DNA of 64,000 bases from Cytospora piceicola (Eukaryota; Ascomycota; Sordariomycetes; Diaporthales; Cytosporaceae), in NCBI GenBank assembly GCA_023375675.1, contig JALQBC010000007.1:1116001-1180000 (forward strand). Reading direction: 5' to 3'. The notes below the pieces were generated by a model. That model did no database searches. It worked only from the letters and a program-made list of their open reading frames with translations, and was not told the origin of the DNA. A program made the position numbers and the translations under genes. Below, one piece after another: positions 21,577 to 33,465 of the stretch. Each line of letters begins with the position of its first letter. The first letter of the stretch is position 1.

Positions 21577-24500
21577 CTAGATAGATGGATGGATGTATTT
21601 AACCGCCGTGAGGCCGTAGGCCGGCGGCGCAGTACAACCGCTCAGGGGTTCCTACGGCTAGAAAAACCTCCCTAAGGGTATATAGCGTAGCTACGTATGC
21701 TAAACGCCCGGAAAAAAACCGGCCCGAAATTAGGTATATAAATACACTTAAATAGTAAGATAGATATCGCTATAGCAACTAATAGAGATACCGATTATTT
21801 ATACGGTAAATACCTTAAAAAATAAAAACCCTTTTATCCCGTCCCGACCGTCTTTCTAAACCTAATCGTCTTAACGCTTAGCTATTCTTTAAGTATAAAG
21901 CGTAAATATTATCTTAAACTTCGAACGCCTTATCTAATTAGGTATATTCGTAGTATAGCTTTATAACCCTGCTAAAAAAGTAAAAGAAATACTATAAAAA
22001 TCTAATAAACGGTTTTAAGAGAAGCCGTTAAACTTAGTTTCTAGCCTTAAAAGGGCTGTATATAAAAGGGAAAATAGTAAAGTAAAACGTAAAATAATTA
22101 GAAAAACTAATAATAATAATAATAATTAGAAGCTACTATAAGGTCTAAGGGTTAACGTTATACTTTAAAGCGGTAACGACGGTAAACATACGTAAAAAAG
22201 GATAAGCGTTTTATTAAATTAATAAATTTTTTAAACCTTATGCTAATTAAGAAATTAGTACCGGCGATAATCGAAAATATAAGCCTCGGTTTAAGCTAAG
22301 AAGGGACGCGAGAACACTAGAAAATATATCTAAAGGTTTTTAAACGGCTATAAGTATAGACTAGAAAGGTATTATAATATTAAAAGCGTTTATAATACTC
22401 TTTAAAGTCGCTATAGCCCGTCTGTACCGCTAAAAGATATCGAAGGACTCGCTTAAATACGTTAAGTTTAAAGGGGTAGCTAATCTTAGCCGTAAAGCCG
22501 AAAGGCTAATATCGTAAAGATATATAAGTAAGCTACTACTTTTAAAAATCGAGGTTAACGTACTCTCGTATAGTCCGGTAAACTATAGATAGTAACGCTA
22601 CTACGTTAAGCAAGAAGAAGCGTTAATAACCTTTATTTATAAGTCGGTCGGCTTCTTCGTTCCCGGTAATATCTATATAGCCGGGATTTTAGTAGATAAT
22701 AACGTTACCGTATAGCTAAGTAATCTATTAAAACAGTCTAAACTCGGCTTAAAATAACGCCGGTAATATACCTTGCAGGTAGTAAACGACTAAAGAGTTA
22801 TCGATATAAACGTAAATACCGTCTAAGTTACTAAAAAGATTTTAAATATAGTAGGCCGCTTAAAGGCTTATTAAAGCCTTAGTAGTTTCTATATTAAAAA
22901 CCTTAACATCGCTAAAGCGTCCGCTCGAAAAATAAAGTATTAGCTTATTGTAGTAAATAGCGTATCTCTATTTCGTTACGCCGGTATTTTATTTTAACCT
23001 GTCCGAATATATAACTAAGTTAAAACGAAAGACTAATTCGAGCTATAGTAAGTACTCCTTCGTAATAAACGTCTTATCTAACTATACGACCGAAACGTAT
23101 AATAAGCTAGTAAAACGATAAAAAATAAAGGTAAGCCGGAAGAAGTATAGTAAAAAAGATATAGCCTTTTCGAAAGAAGTTAAGGCATGACGGTATATTT
23201 TTTAAAAAAAGCAGGTATAGTAAGTTACTAAAAGGTATATAGTATCGAAAGAGTTAAGCTAAAAGGTAAAATAATCTTATACCGTAGTAAAAAAGACGTT
23301 AAGGTATAAGATCCCCGATTTTCTATAAAGTACTATTATATATATCGTTTTCTAAACCGGGAGAATAACATATAAGGTAAAGCGAAAATAGCGATTAATC
23401 TTATTAATTATCCCGCCTTTATTAAAAAGAATATAAACCGTAAGCCGGGACGTTATTAAACGCTAATAACTAAGAAACTAAATTTCTAAGCCGTAAAAAG
23501 CTATAGGTTCTATATATATATATACCGCCTAACAGATAAAACGTAATAAAAGGCCTTACGCTATAGTATAAAAACCTTATAAATATCAGGAAATTATATA
23601 GGCTTTAGCTACTTAAGTGTTTATATAAGTTCGGAAAAATAAGAAACAGTCGAACTAAACGCCGAGCTAATATAAAGCTTTATCCGGTCGTTTCTCGTAT
23701 CCTTTATAAAAAATAGGTAGATAAGAGTCGTTATACTTACGTCGTAAGAAGTATATAACCTTAATTTTAATATAATCGAAGTAAACAGCGTTTTCCCGGC
23801 CTTAAGCTAAAAGTTTAGTAATCTTAATAGTAATAACTATTGTAGTTTATTTAAGTAAGTCCTTAATAAAGAAAGTAACGTAGTTATCGGCGTAGCTAAA
23901 GTAATAATAAAGCTCGGAAAGCTAATAAATCGGTTTAATATAAAAAAAAAAGAAAATTAGCGATAGAAGAAAGCCTTAAAGTAGGCCGTATAGTAAAAGA
24001 AAATAATTAGTCCGGATTTATTAAAGCTAGATATAAATAGTTCGGTCGGTTAAGAAAGTAAACACTAGCCGTATTAAAATAAAAAACTAGCCTTAGTTAT
24101 ATAGCCGAAGTATAAGCCGGTTATAAAGAATAAAGTCGAAAGCGCTTTAAATATCCGAGGTCGTAAAGGTAATAACCTTACCGGCTAATAAAGAGATTTC
24201 GACGTTATAAGTAAATACTATAATAAAATCTACTATAAAGCGTTTAAGTAGTACTCCGATTTAATTAGGGTAGACGACCTAATAAGAAAACGTTAAGTAC
24301 GAAAAACGGTAAACGATAAGCTGTTTTAAGCCTTTACTTAGGTATAAGAGTAAGGCGATAAGCTGTTAAGCCCGAGTAAACGAAAAGTTCTGTTTACCTA
24401 GTTTAAGAATTATAGCTACTTCTATCGCCCGGAAAAAAGTAAGGAAGTAACCGAAGGTAAGGCATTATTAGTATAAAGCCTGTATAGGCTTACTTAAAAA

Positions 24501-27500
24501 GCCTTAGGTAAGCTTAAATAACTATACCGAGATTTTATTAACGTTTAAAGATATATCCTCGGTACAGATAACGTTATCGGTAGCCTTGTTTAAAGTAACT
24601 ACCTTATTTTAAAGGATAAACCGTTTAAACGCTAAAAGGATTTAAAGGTCTGCGATATCGTCTTTTACGTTAAAATAGTAAAAGATTATAGCTTTTAAAG
24701 TATTAGCTTTATCGATTTAAGTAGTAAAAACTTTATCCTTGATTATAAATAAGAAGGGTAAAACAGTTAAGTCTAGCTTCTACTAGTTAATAATACGGCA
24801 GATGTTTTTATAAAAACAGTAGTTATCGATAAGTAAAATAATCTATTATCGTTTAATTATATATACTATACGGCGGAAAGCCTACCGAGCGAAGTATACG
24901 TTTAAAGAAAGTTAGTTATTACCTAAGTAATAGGAGTATATAAAAAGTTCGTAACGGTAAGCGTTATAGTTATTATTCTATTATCCGGCGGCTTTTCCGT
25001 TATTAGCCGTAAGACGGCCGGTAGCTTAAAAAAAACCGGCTAATAGCTTTTAAAAAACGTTAATAAAATAGTCGAATACTAAAAAGGTATCCTTAATATC
25101 CGGGAGTATAGCGATCCCTTAATCGATAAAAAAGTAAAAACGTTTATCTTTATCTTTAATAAGTTTAATCCGGCTTTTTAAAACGACGTTTAAAGTTAAC
25201 GATAAGAGTTCCGTAATAAAAGTAAAATAGTCGGAACCGATATTAAAATATTCCTCGATATTAGCCTCGACGTATAGGATATTCAAGAAAGCTAAGTCTA
25301 AAGTATTACCGAAGCTATTAATAGCTACGCCGAGTTTATTTAATAGTAAAAACTAATAAGTATCTGTTTAATCGGTAAGAAATCTACTAATACTTATAAA
25401 AGACTTATCGAGTTACTATTAATAGTAGATCGAGTTAAAATTACTTACTAGAAAGTAGTTATTAAAAAAAACCTAGTAAAAGAGTACTTATACTACCGCC
25501 GAAGACTTTAAAAAAAAGTAGGGTTTATTATATACGTTAATAAAGGTATAGCCGTTTACCTTTATTTAACAGATATCCCGAGTCTAAGCTAAGATAAGCT
25601 AGTTCGGAACTAAACCCTGCCTATAACGTATATACGTCGTTACCCGAGGCCTAATATTAACGTCCGACTAATAAAAAACAGAAAGAAATAAATTAAATCC
25701 GAAGTAAGTTTTCGTATAGCATTTACTATTCCGAAGAACTTTAGTCTAAAGTTCTTAAAGTATAACGATATTAGCTTTACTAGCCTAAACGAGTTATAAA
25801 GTAGTATTATATATAGCTCTATCTTATATACTACGGTTAATATTAAGTTAGAAAACTTAGCCGAGGTAGGGAATATATTATTAAAAAAGTCGTTAAGGTA
25901 TACTAATTATAAGTTAAAGTATTAAAAGTAAAATCGTAAAGGTTACTAAAAATAGCTTAGATATTAAGTTCTATATCGAAAAGTTAATTATTAATTAAAA
26001 CTCCGGTAACGCTAAAGTTTAGTCGACGGTCTTAAAGGCTCGATAAATACCGAGGAAGTCGATATAAAAACGCTATAGCGTTTATAAGTACCGGTATAAT
26101 CGTCGAGGCATTAGTAATAGTCGCCGTAATAAAAGAGAGGGCGTTAAAGGCAAAGAAAGCCTTCTTTCCTTTTTTCCGGACACGTTTACGTTATTCCTTA
26201 ATAAAACAGATAATACGTCCGTTCTTATAACAAGGCTTAGCTAAGCAGGCAGCTATATCGGCGGTATAAAGTCTTTTATAGTTCGTATACTAAATAAGTT
26301 AGTTATATAGTATAGTATATACTACGATACCGGAGTATTAGCTGTAGAATATATAATACTCGACGTAAGTATACCTATAGGTTTTATAAAATTCTTAACA
26401 GTTTATATATTAACTTAAATAAAATTTCTACTTAATAAAACGATTAAGCCGGCTTTAGCTAAAAAGACAGAATCGGCGTATAATCGACTCGGTAAAAGAA
26501 ACTATTTAAGTAATAAATACTTAATATTCTTCGATAAAACGGAATAGATAATAAGCTACTAAGAGTTATCCTATTTACGCTAAAACCTTTTTATAAACGG
26601 TAAAAAGTATATCGAAAAGCTTTCCCTTTTAGTTATAAAGCTAAGTAAAGATATCGGATAAAGCGTAAATATACTAAATAATACTACGCTCGATTACGAT
26701 ATAGCTAAGTAAAACTACTAGTTCTTATCGGCGAAAAAAAAAAGAGTCTTATATAAACTTATTATAAAGCCGAATAGCCTAGCTTAAACGTACCTAATTA
26801 ACGTTAAAAAGATTAGTAAGTAAGATTTTAAAAGTCGTATAAATAAAAGTCTAAAGCGCGAAAAACTCGTATCTTTAAAAAGGTAAAGCTAAGTTTAAAT
26901 ATAGAAAAATACGTAAATCGTCTCGATAAAAGAAAAGGTTATAGGTTTTAAACTAGTCGGTTTTCGGCCGGTTAGTAGATCGAGTAAAAGCAGATAACTA
27001 AATAGGCGTAGTCGCTACTATAGTTATATATAACACGACGGTAGGGTTTATTACAGAGTTTTTCTTATATAAAAAGAGATACGTCTTAGTCGAAACGTTA
27101 AAGGTTAAGCTTAATCCCTTATCGAAGAACGAGGTTAAAAAGGCGTAAAATCTAACGTAAAAGTTTTAAACAGCCGTAAGCTAAACGCCCGAGATAAACT
27201 ATCGTAAAGTATTATCTAAAGCAGTAAAAAGAGTAAGGTAAACCTCGTTATATACTTAAAATAAAGTAACGTTCTATATAAAAAGCTTAATAAAGTTTAG
27301 TATAAAGTACGGTATATAAAACGTAAATAGATCGTTAAACGGTTTCCTTTAAAGCGACGATAATAGCAGTTCGTACGACTATATAACGCGGCGTCTCTTA
27401 CTACTCGAAACGGTCTAAAAACCGTTAGTATCAGAAAGGAGTGCTTTATAGGCACGTATCGAGGTTCGAAAAGTAGTAAAGCCCGACAGTAATAGTAAAG

Positions 27501-27656
27501 CTATCGTCGTAATACTATCGCGAAGATAGATATCGAAAGGTAAGTGTTAAACAATAATATATAAGTATAACTAAAAGCCTTAACAGTAGGTGCTAAGACT
27601 TATTATTATAAGGGGAAGTTTTCCATCCACTGCTAAAGGCGACTAAAGACAAAGTG
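21577..27656 (-). mobile_element. RIP-degraded non-LTR retrotransposon (LINE with RNase H, Tad-like)
   Basis: About 6.1 kb, very AT-rich, with no ORF of 60 codons in either strand. CA and TG dinucleotides are nearly absent while TA and CG are common, the signature of RIP acting on CpA. On the minus strand two RNase H blocks can still be read: DGIYVYIDN near 22810-22840 and NPGYIDITGNEEADRL at 22641-22688, the latter matching the final GNExAD motif of retroelement RNase H. The minus-strand 3' end closes with a TACATCCATCCATCTATC tail at 21577-21601, as in fungal LINEs. A candidate 7-bp duplication brackets the element. Length and order (5' end near 27650) fit a full-length Tad-type element. 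The clade is inferred, not shown. Confidence 0.8.
22641..22850 (-). pseudogene. RNase H domain remnant of the LINE
   Basis: Two conserved RNase H blocks survive in nearby frames on the minus strand, interrupted by stops created by C-to-T changes. They lie about 1.1 kb from the 3' end of the element, where RNase H sits in Tad-type LINEs. The region upstream (23.2-24.0 kb) should hold the reverse transcriptase, but I could not read a convincing catalytic DD motif there. Confidence 0.65.
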
Positions 27657-27663
27657 TCTACTG
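27657..27663 (+). repeat. Candidate target-site duplication (right copy)
   Basis: TCTACTG, identical to 21570-21576, at the 5' boundary of the LINE on the minus strand. Confidence 0.4.
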
Positions 27664-28411
27664 ATGTACAGCGGTCTCATACTGCCCTAAACCCCCTTAA
27701 AAACCCCCCAAAACCAAAGCGAACCCGCCTAAAAAACAAAGGATCGGCACTCGCTAACAGTGTGACCGTTAACGTTTCCGTGACAGTACGGAGCACCTTA
27801 TCGGTTAGGGTACCGACAAAACGGGCACTAATGCTGGGATTTACCGGGGGTAAAAAAGACTCGACAACAACACAAAAAAATCAGGGTCTCAGGGTCGTCA
27901 TCGGCGGGAACATTAAAGTGATTGTCAGGCAGCATTTCCCTATTGAGATATGACGCTGCGGGACCTGATGCCTGTTCACACCGGCACACACAACGAACGA
28001 CCCAGCCAGCCAGCCTGTCTGCGAAGAGAAGAGACATCCAAGTAGCCAAGATCATGGGCCAAGTCCCCGAAAAGCCCAGGTGCCCCTCTTTTTTTGTTTC
28101 TAACTTCTTTCCTCTTCCCTCCATCCAAAAACAACTTACTTAGGTATCTATCAAGTCTTTTCTGCCCTGCGTTTTGGAGTTGAGAGGGGCGAGCCCTTGC
28201 CTTTGAATCCCACGTTGGATTGAAGCACCCCACTCAGTAATTACATGGACATTGGGGCTGTCTGGGGTCCAACAACTTCCTGCCACACAAATACACACAC
28301 ATTCACACGCAGAGAGAGCGAGACACACACACGCTATCTTCCCACTGCAACACGCCCCTGAACCCAGCACAACACACCAGCACCAGCACCAGCACCAGCC
28401 CAGCCCAGCCA
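27664..28411. other. Intergenic / 5' UTR with CA, GA and CAGCACC repeats
   Basis: About 750 bp. The end (28288-28332) is rich in CACACA and GAGAGA runs, followed by CACCAGCACCAGC tandem units at 28377-28400 just before the start codon of the next gene. The small plus-strand ORF at 27654-27953 is Thr/Lys-rich with no recognisable domain. Confidence 0.5.
28377..28400 (+). repeat. CACCAG tandem repeat in presumed 5' UTR
   Basis: Four copies of the hexamer CACCAG directly precede a CAGCC-type short repeat. They end a few bases before the ATG at 28412, so they should be transcribed as 5' leader. Confidence 0.6.
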
Positions 28412-29618
28412 ATGATGCCTCCGCTCCGGGCTGCCATTGCCGCGACGGCAAACCACCAGACCTCGTCGCCCTTCTTCGAGAAGCTACCCTTCGAGATCCG
28501 CGAGAAGATCTATGATGAGTTGTGGCAGATGCACGAGACCAGGTGGCACATCCACGCCCCTGGGCAGCACAATATCCCCGTCTTCCCCTGTATCACCCAC
28601 GCCGACGAGGAGGACACCCGGTACGCCAACTTCAAGGCATCACGCGGGGAGGATGCCGTCGACTGGGAATCGAGACTACGCTCGCCGTGGAATACGCACT
28701 GGAAATGCGCCGAGGCGGCCGCTACGAGGTGGTCGGGGTCTTCGAGGAAACGGAAGACGTCGGCAAGTGACTACATCCGGTTCTCGCCCGAGTATGCGAG
28801 ACCGGCAGGGCAAGGCTCGCCCCTTTTTGTCTGCAAGCGAATGTAAGACTCCCACATTTGTCGGCTGGACCAGCAGGTCCAGTCTCTAGTCTCCAGAAAG
28901 CCACTTGAAATCCAAGCCTGTGTACGGCTGACACCACCCCAGGTATCTCGAAGCCGTAGAGCGGTTAGATAACATTCTTACCTTCACCTTTACGGACATG
29001 ATCGTAGCCAGGGACTTCCTGGCCAGGTGCTCGGACCGGACAATCCGCAACCTCGAGATCAGCCTCCGCGTGAAACCCCTAATCACGGAACTCTACTTCC
29101 CGGGACCGGACGGGGAGCCCCAGCCACACATCGACGGCCTCCCCGTGACGGCCAAGAACAACCCATGGGAGGAACTCTGCCGCCGCGTCGCCGCCCTGCC
29201 CAGCCTGCGGCAGCTCCACATCTACCTCGACTCGGAGGACCTCCGGCCCTGGCACAAGCGCGTCAACGAGCGCAGGTTCTTCGAGCAGCTCTTCCGGGCA
29301 CGAGCCCTCAGCTACGTCCTCTACCTCCCCGCCATACCGCACGTGCCCGAGCTCTGCGGCCTCCCGGGGAGCTACCTCGGCGGGCCCGGGGCGGCGGGGG
29401 AGAGGGAGGCCCCGTTCCGGATCGTGAGGGGCCCGCGGCCGGACAACTGGCAACTTCACCTCTCCAGGGTCAGTCTCATGCAACTCGTCCGCCGCCATTG
29501 ATGTACAGCGTCCCACGGCTGACATCCCTCGTGTCCTCGGCAGATATCGCAATCGATTCCGGAGAACTGGAGCCATACGCTGTGGAATCAGGTCACGGGT
29601 AGGATATGGCCTGGCTGA
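28412..29618 (+). CDS. 2EXR/F-box-like hypothetical protein (three exons)
   Basis: Exons 28412-28842, 28943-29468 and 29544-29618, 343 residues. Intron 1 (100 nt, GTAAGA donor, GCTGAC branch, CCCCAG acceptor) and intron 2 (75 nt, GTCAGT donor, GGCTGAC, GGCAG acceptor) both join in phase, giving CKRMYLEAVER and LSRISQSIPENW. The N-terminal FFEKLPFEIREKIYDELW (about residues 20-37) is the motif that opens fungal 2EXR/F-box-like proteins. DNILTFTFTDMIVARDFL and the LRQLHIYLD stretch fit the rest of such proteins. Exons 2 and 3 are GC-rich. These proteins form large fungal families of unknown function. The last exon encodes only 24 residues and is supported mainly by phase and splice signals. Confidence 0.75.
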
Positions 29619-31145
29619 GGTTGTTCGGGTGTATGAATATTGTATGTGTATGTGTATGTGTGTGTGTATGTGTGTCTCAGTGACTGTGTGCCAGGAGGGA
29701 AACTAGATGGTTCAATGAAGATGTGGCCTTCCCTGAGGATATCATGTCGGCAGCCGATGGTGGACTTGTGGAGGTACTCCGTCAGCTGCTGGTAGGGAGC
29801 TTGATGCTATCGCCCCGCCAATGATAGGGAAGGGCAGGAGGATGCAACACTGGTCTACGTGTCACCCATCCGGCCACATCCTTTGTCGCTTGGGACTATC
29901 TCCCAGCTTGCTGGCCCTTGCAAGTTTGGGGCAGTATGCATTGTGTGGGTGTTCAAAGCGAGACCGGTCCGAAGGGTCTACAGCCTTTCCTGCTTTTCCC
30001 TCCGCGACACTTGCGTTTTACCACCTGACTCCCATTGCGGTCACCGTGCTTATTACTGGTAATACTGATGGGTACAACACACTATTTGACCTTTATAATG
30101 AATATATCTAGTTTTACGCTCGTTCCTCATGTGCGTTGGCCGCATATATACCCTGCCCAACATTTCACATGCGAGAAAACCCTCCAGCCGCCCCTCCAAG
30201 GGCACCCGTTCAATCACCTGCTTGTGTACCTATCAGCGGGTGGTTTGCAAACCCTAGGGTACTGAACCCTATCGTCTCGAGCTCCTGCAACGCCCTCATT
30301 CCATCTCCCAGGACGGCCTGTGGACCGTGAGGCAAGGGAACGACATCCCGTGGTCATCGGAGACTCGCCTTACATCTTGGTAGCTAGTCTTTTAACAGTG
30401 GCCCCGGGGCAAGTGCCACGACAACCGGCCGATGACATTTGAGCTCTCTGCCGGCACCGACACCGGGCTGTTTGATATACTGGGTTACAAACTTGGCGAG
30501 GGGAATACTTCCCCATAGGTAATCGTGTAGCTTGGGCTAGGCGTCGGCGTGGAACGGCCGGAAGCCCGAGCAGTAACAGAAGCTATCTTCTTGGCCTCGT
30601 TCTCGCCTTCTCCCTCGAGCCCCTTAAATCCGCTTCCTCCCACGGGTCCCCAATAAACAGGTCGGCGGGGCATCCATGGGCTATTGACGGACGAGGCAAA
30701 CCATGAAACAGCTGCGTCGGTGTCGTCCTTGTGTTGGTGTTGACCCTTAAGACACGACTGACTGCGACGTGTTGAACTAAACCAGGGGATATCTCCTCGT
30801 ATTTGTTGTGGTCACAGCGGTGGGATATACGTATCCATAATATGCTAACGGTTCTAGGCATGGAGGTTGGCAGTCTGCGGTTCACGTTGCACGAAGCTCA
30901 TATTCAGATGTTCCGTTCTCAACCCGCAATAGTATGAATTTTCAGAAAAGGAATGCATACTAGTCTCCAGAATTACAGAAATGCGTCCAACCTACCAATA
31001 GCTGCGGCAAACCAAATTACCATCACATTGGATGTGGCCCGGCATTAAGTCTCTGACCTCCCACCTGCTCATATCAGTCTGTGTTATGAAATAGTTGATC
31101 CCTACGTTGAAATCTCCCCAGATATCTCCCGTTCAAGGCGATGAC
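29619..31145. other. Intergenic with a TG microsatellite
   Basis: About 1.5 kb with no convincing gene. A TATGTG/TGTGTG microsatellite lies at 29638-29676. A 62-residue minus-strand ORF at 30485-30673 starts MPRRPVYWGPVGG; it is Ser/Thr/Pro-rich and has no support beyond being open. Confidence 0.5.
29638..29676 (+). repeat. TG/TATG microsatellite
   Basis: A run of TGTATGTGTATGTGTGTGTG units just after the 3' end of the 2EXR-like gene. Confidence 0.7.
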
Positions 31146-32807
31146 TTACACATCGTGGCTCACCCATTCGTTGCCCTCACTGACCTCTTCCGTGTTGGTG
31201 ATATCACGGATTGGGGACCCATCAACTCCTCTCAAAGGATTAGGCCGGAGTCCCATGATACACTCCGTAGCCCAGTTAGTAGTAACCCTACGAAAACCCG
31301 AGAAGACTTTTTCTGAAAGCTCCGAGCTGAGTTCCGGGTACTCGCCACCAGTGACACTGTTACAGTCGCTGCCCTCCGTCCCCTTTCCGTGCAGCAGATC
31401 CAGAACCTCGGTCCATGTTCCCGTCAAAAGACTGACGTCCTCAAGAACGATATGAACCCGATCTGACTGGGAAGATAGAAAGGTTTGGAGATCTGACAGG
31501 TGAAAGTAGGCAGCACGCAGAGTCAAACTCCGTATTTGAGGCAACGGCTTGATTGCGACCAAGTCACTCACGCCGCAATCGAAGTCCTGGTCGACAGCAC
31601 CTCTCAAGTCCAATTGGAGAGTCTTCAGACGATCCGCAGGGAGTAGCGTACGTAAGAAGGCTGCCAAGGGTCTGAGGTCGTCTGAATGTTGAAGCAAAGA
31701 ATGAGCCTGTGGTCCTCGAGAAAGCGAACATCCTGAGTTGAAGCCCCCGAAGACTTCGATACGCTGTCCAAGCACGTTCACATCCTCGAGCTGTTCGTGG
31801 CTCAAGTTCCAACAGCTCATGTCGTCGCAGAATGGTAGGTCTAATATGAGTGATCTGGGTCGAATCCCTGCTTCCTTAAAAGCGAGGAGCAAGGCCAGGG
31901 GTAATTGGTACGGTGGGGGACTTATGGGTTCTGTGCTTATTTCTGTCCAAGTGGAGGGAAGTGCCAGCAAGGAAAATAGAGGGCGGCACTCTCTTGCTAG
32001 GTCCCGGAATTCTCCCTCTTTGGAGGCCCGAACAAAAGGCAGCTGGATGTGTGTCTGCTTATCCATCTCCGGGAAAGCGAACGTATTAGCGGCGCAGAAT
32101 TCGACTCCATGTGCAAAAGGCATCCGGGCAACCGCCGAGGCGACGGCCCCGGCGTATCCATCTCTCACGATTGACTCTTGCTCCAACCACGACTCCTTAT
32201 AGTAGGCATGGGCCACCCGAGCGAGCTCTCGATATGCGTGATCGTCTTCGTCGGGAGCCTCCGGCCGGTCCAAGGAAACACCACGCAACGCCCAATGCAT
32301 CTGGCAAACTTGCACCATCGCAGCACCTCCACGGAAGTCCCGGGCTCTCTGTGGGTTCACCCTGGCACCGAATCTATCGTGCATATATTGGCTAACCTGC
32401 CGCGCGAAGATTGTGAAGTCGTGGGCAAGGACCCTATCGTAGTAAGAAAGGTTGACCCTGACGCTCCGTACCCCCTTTCCTATCGTTGGATGCTGGGAGA
32501 TTGTCTCCAAGCGCTGTAGCGATGCTGGGGTGAGGTGCACACTGACGCGATACAGAAGCAGGTGTGAGCTCGTGTCGCGGAAACGACGACATGTTAGGCG
32601 GGCAAGCCCAATATTCGGGTCTCCTGAACCGTACTTCCTATCTGGGTGGTGAGTTGTAGCGTCCTCGAGCGTCGGCCTGCCGGCAAGGCACTCAAATATT
32701 TTGGCGAGAAGCTCGTCAGGGAGGCCGAGGACAAAAGCTTGCCCACACGGTTCCTTGGTAGCTACCGCATTGGACTTGTGGAGGTCTTTCGAAGATCCAT
32801 GCTCCAT
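31146..32807 (-). CDS. F-box domain protein
   Basis: 553 residues, one exon. The F-box lies at about residues 27-85: GLPDELLAKIFECLAG, then an unusual insertion of about 25 residues (TLEDATTHHPDRKYGSG), and LARLTCRRFRDTSSHLLLYRV. The rest is Leu-rich with possible degenerate LRR-like segments (LKTLQLDLRGAV, IRSLTLRAAYFHLSDLQTFL) that could bind a target. F-box proteins link substrates to Skp1-Cullin ubiquitin ligases. The fungal family is large and the substrate is unknown. The ATG at 32807 has no rival upstream. Confidence 0.82.
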   Translation of the reverse strand: MEHGSSKDLHKSNAVATKEPCGQAFVLGLPDELLAKIFECLAGRPTLEDATTHHPDRKYGSGDPNIGLARLTCRRFRDTSSHLLLYRVSVHLTPASLQRLETISQHPTIGKGVRSVRVNLSYYDRVLAHDFTIFARQVSQYMHDRFGARVNPQRARDFRGGAAMVQVCQMHWALRGVSLDRPEAPDEDDHAYRELARVAHAYYKESWLEQESIVRDGYAGAVASAVARMPFAHGVEFCAANTFAFPEMDKQTHIQLPFVRASKEGEFRDLARECRPLFSLLALPSTWTEISTEPISPPPYQLPLALLLAFKEAGIRPRSLILDLPFCDDMSCWNLSHEQLEDVNVLGQRIEVFGGFNSGCSLSRGPQAHSLLQHSDDLRPLAAFLRTLLPADRLKTLQLDLRGAVDQDFDCGVSDLVAIKPLPQIRSLTLRAAYFHLSDLQTFLSSQSDRVHIVLEDVSLLTGTWTEVLDLLHGKGTEGSDCNSVTGGEYPELSSELSEKVFSGFRRVTTNWATECIMGLRPNPLRGVDGSPIRDITNTEEVSEGNEWVSHDV

Positions 32808-33465
32808 ACTGAGCCGTTGTTATTTTGATGTTCAAACGATCTTCTTGATAGTTTTGCGAAGGAGACGTATGTGAAGTTGGAACAGCTGGTGTCAGGTAGT
32901 ACCAGTTGACTCCGCTCGATCGATCTCTTTAAATACTACGCCAGATTTCGCGGAAGTTTGGTCGGCCCGCGAGTGCTCCTGCAGCAAGCATTGATACGTC
33001 GTTTGTTCTATCTGCAAGTTAATCTAGACATAACGATTAGGTATGTCTACAGCGTTGAAACCGCCATGCAATGAGTGTGATATGATGTTGATGTGATCAG
33101 AACTTAGTTGTAACGATATAGGCCGACGGAAACTAGTGTATAACTAGTCGTATAACATAAAGTCAGGAACATTGAAGTGTTAGAGAAGATATGGTGCAAA
33201 TAAGGCATACAGGGGCACTGTGTTACGTCTAAGCAGGTCTCCAAGAACAAACATCCGCTATGGAATCGAAACCACTTGGCAACCGGATCTTCACAATCTG
33301 CATAGTACTCACCCTTCAACACGGGCTTAGGCACCAACGGGCGATGTGAATACGAATAGCTTCATAACTCTCCATCATGGCGGAGGTGGAATAGTCGGAT
33401 CAACTAGTTGGCTGCATGCAGTGAGGCGCAGCCTGTGAATACACGTCACTGGTTTATCAGTGATC
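32808..33465. other. Intergenic
   Basis: About 650 bp upstream of the F-box gene (minus) and of the kinase-like pseudogene (plus). The presumed promoter of the F-box gene is here. The small minus-strand ORF at 33104-33337 has no recognisable content. Confidence 0.45.

Noticed and set aside
21577..27656. LTR retrotransposon interpretation of the AT-rich block
   Set aside because: I found no terminal direct repeats at the two ends. The RNase H-to-tail distance and the simple-sequence 3' tail fit a LINE better.
27654..27953. 99-residue plus-strand ORF after the LINE
   Set aside because: Low-complexity Thr/Val/Lys composition and no domain. It starts inside the LINE boundary and is probably chance.
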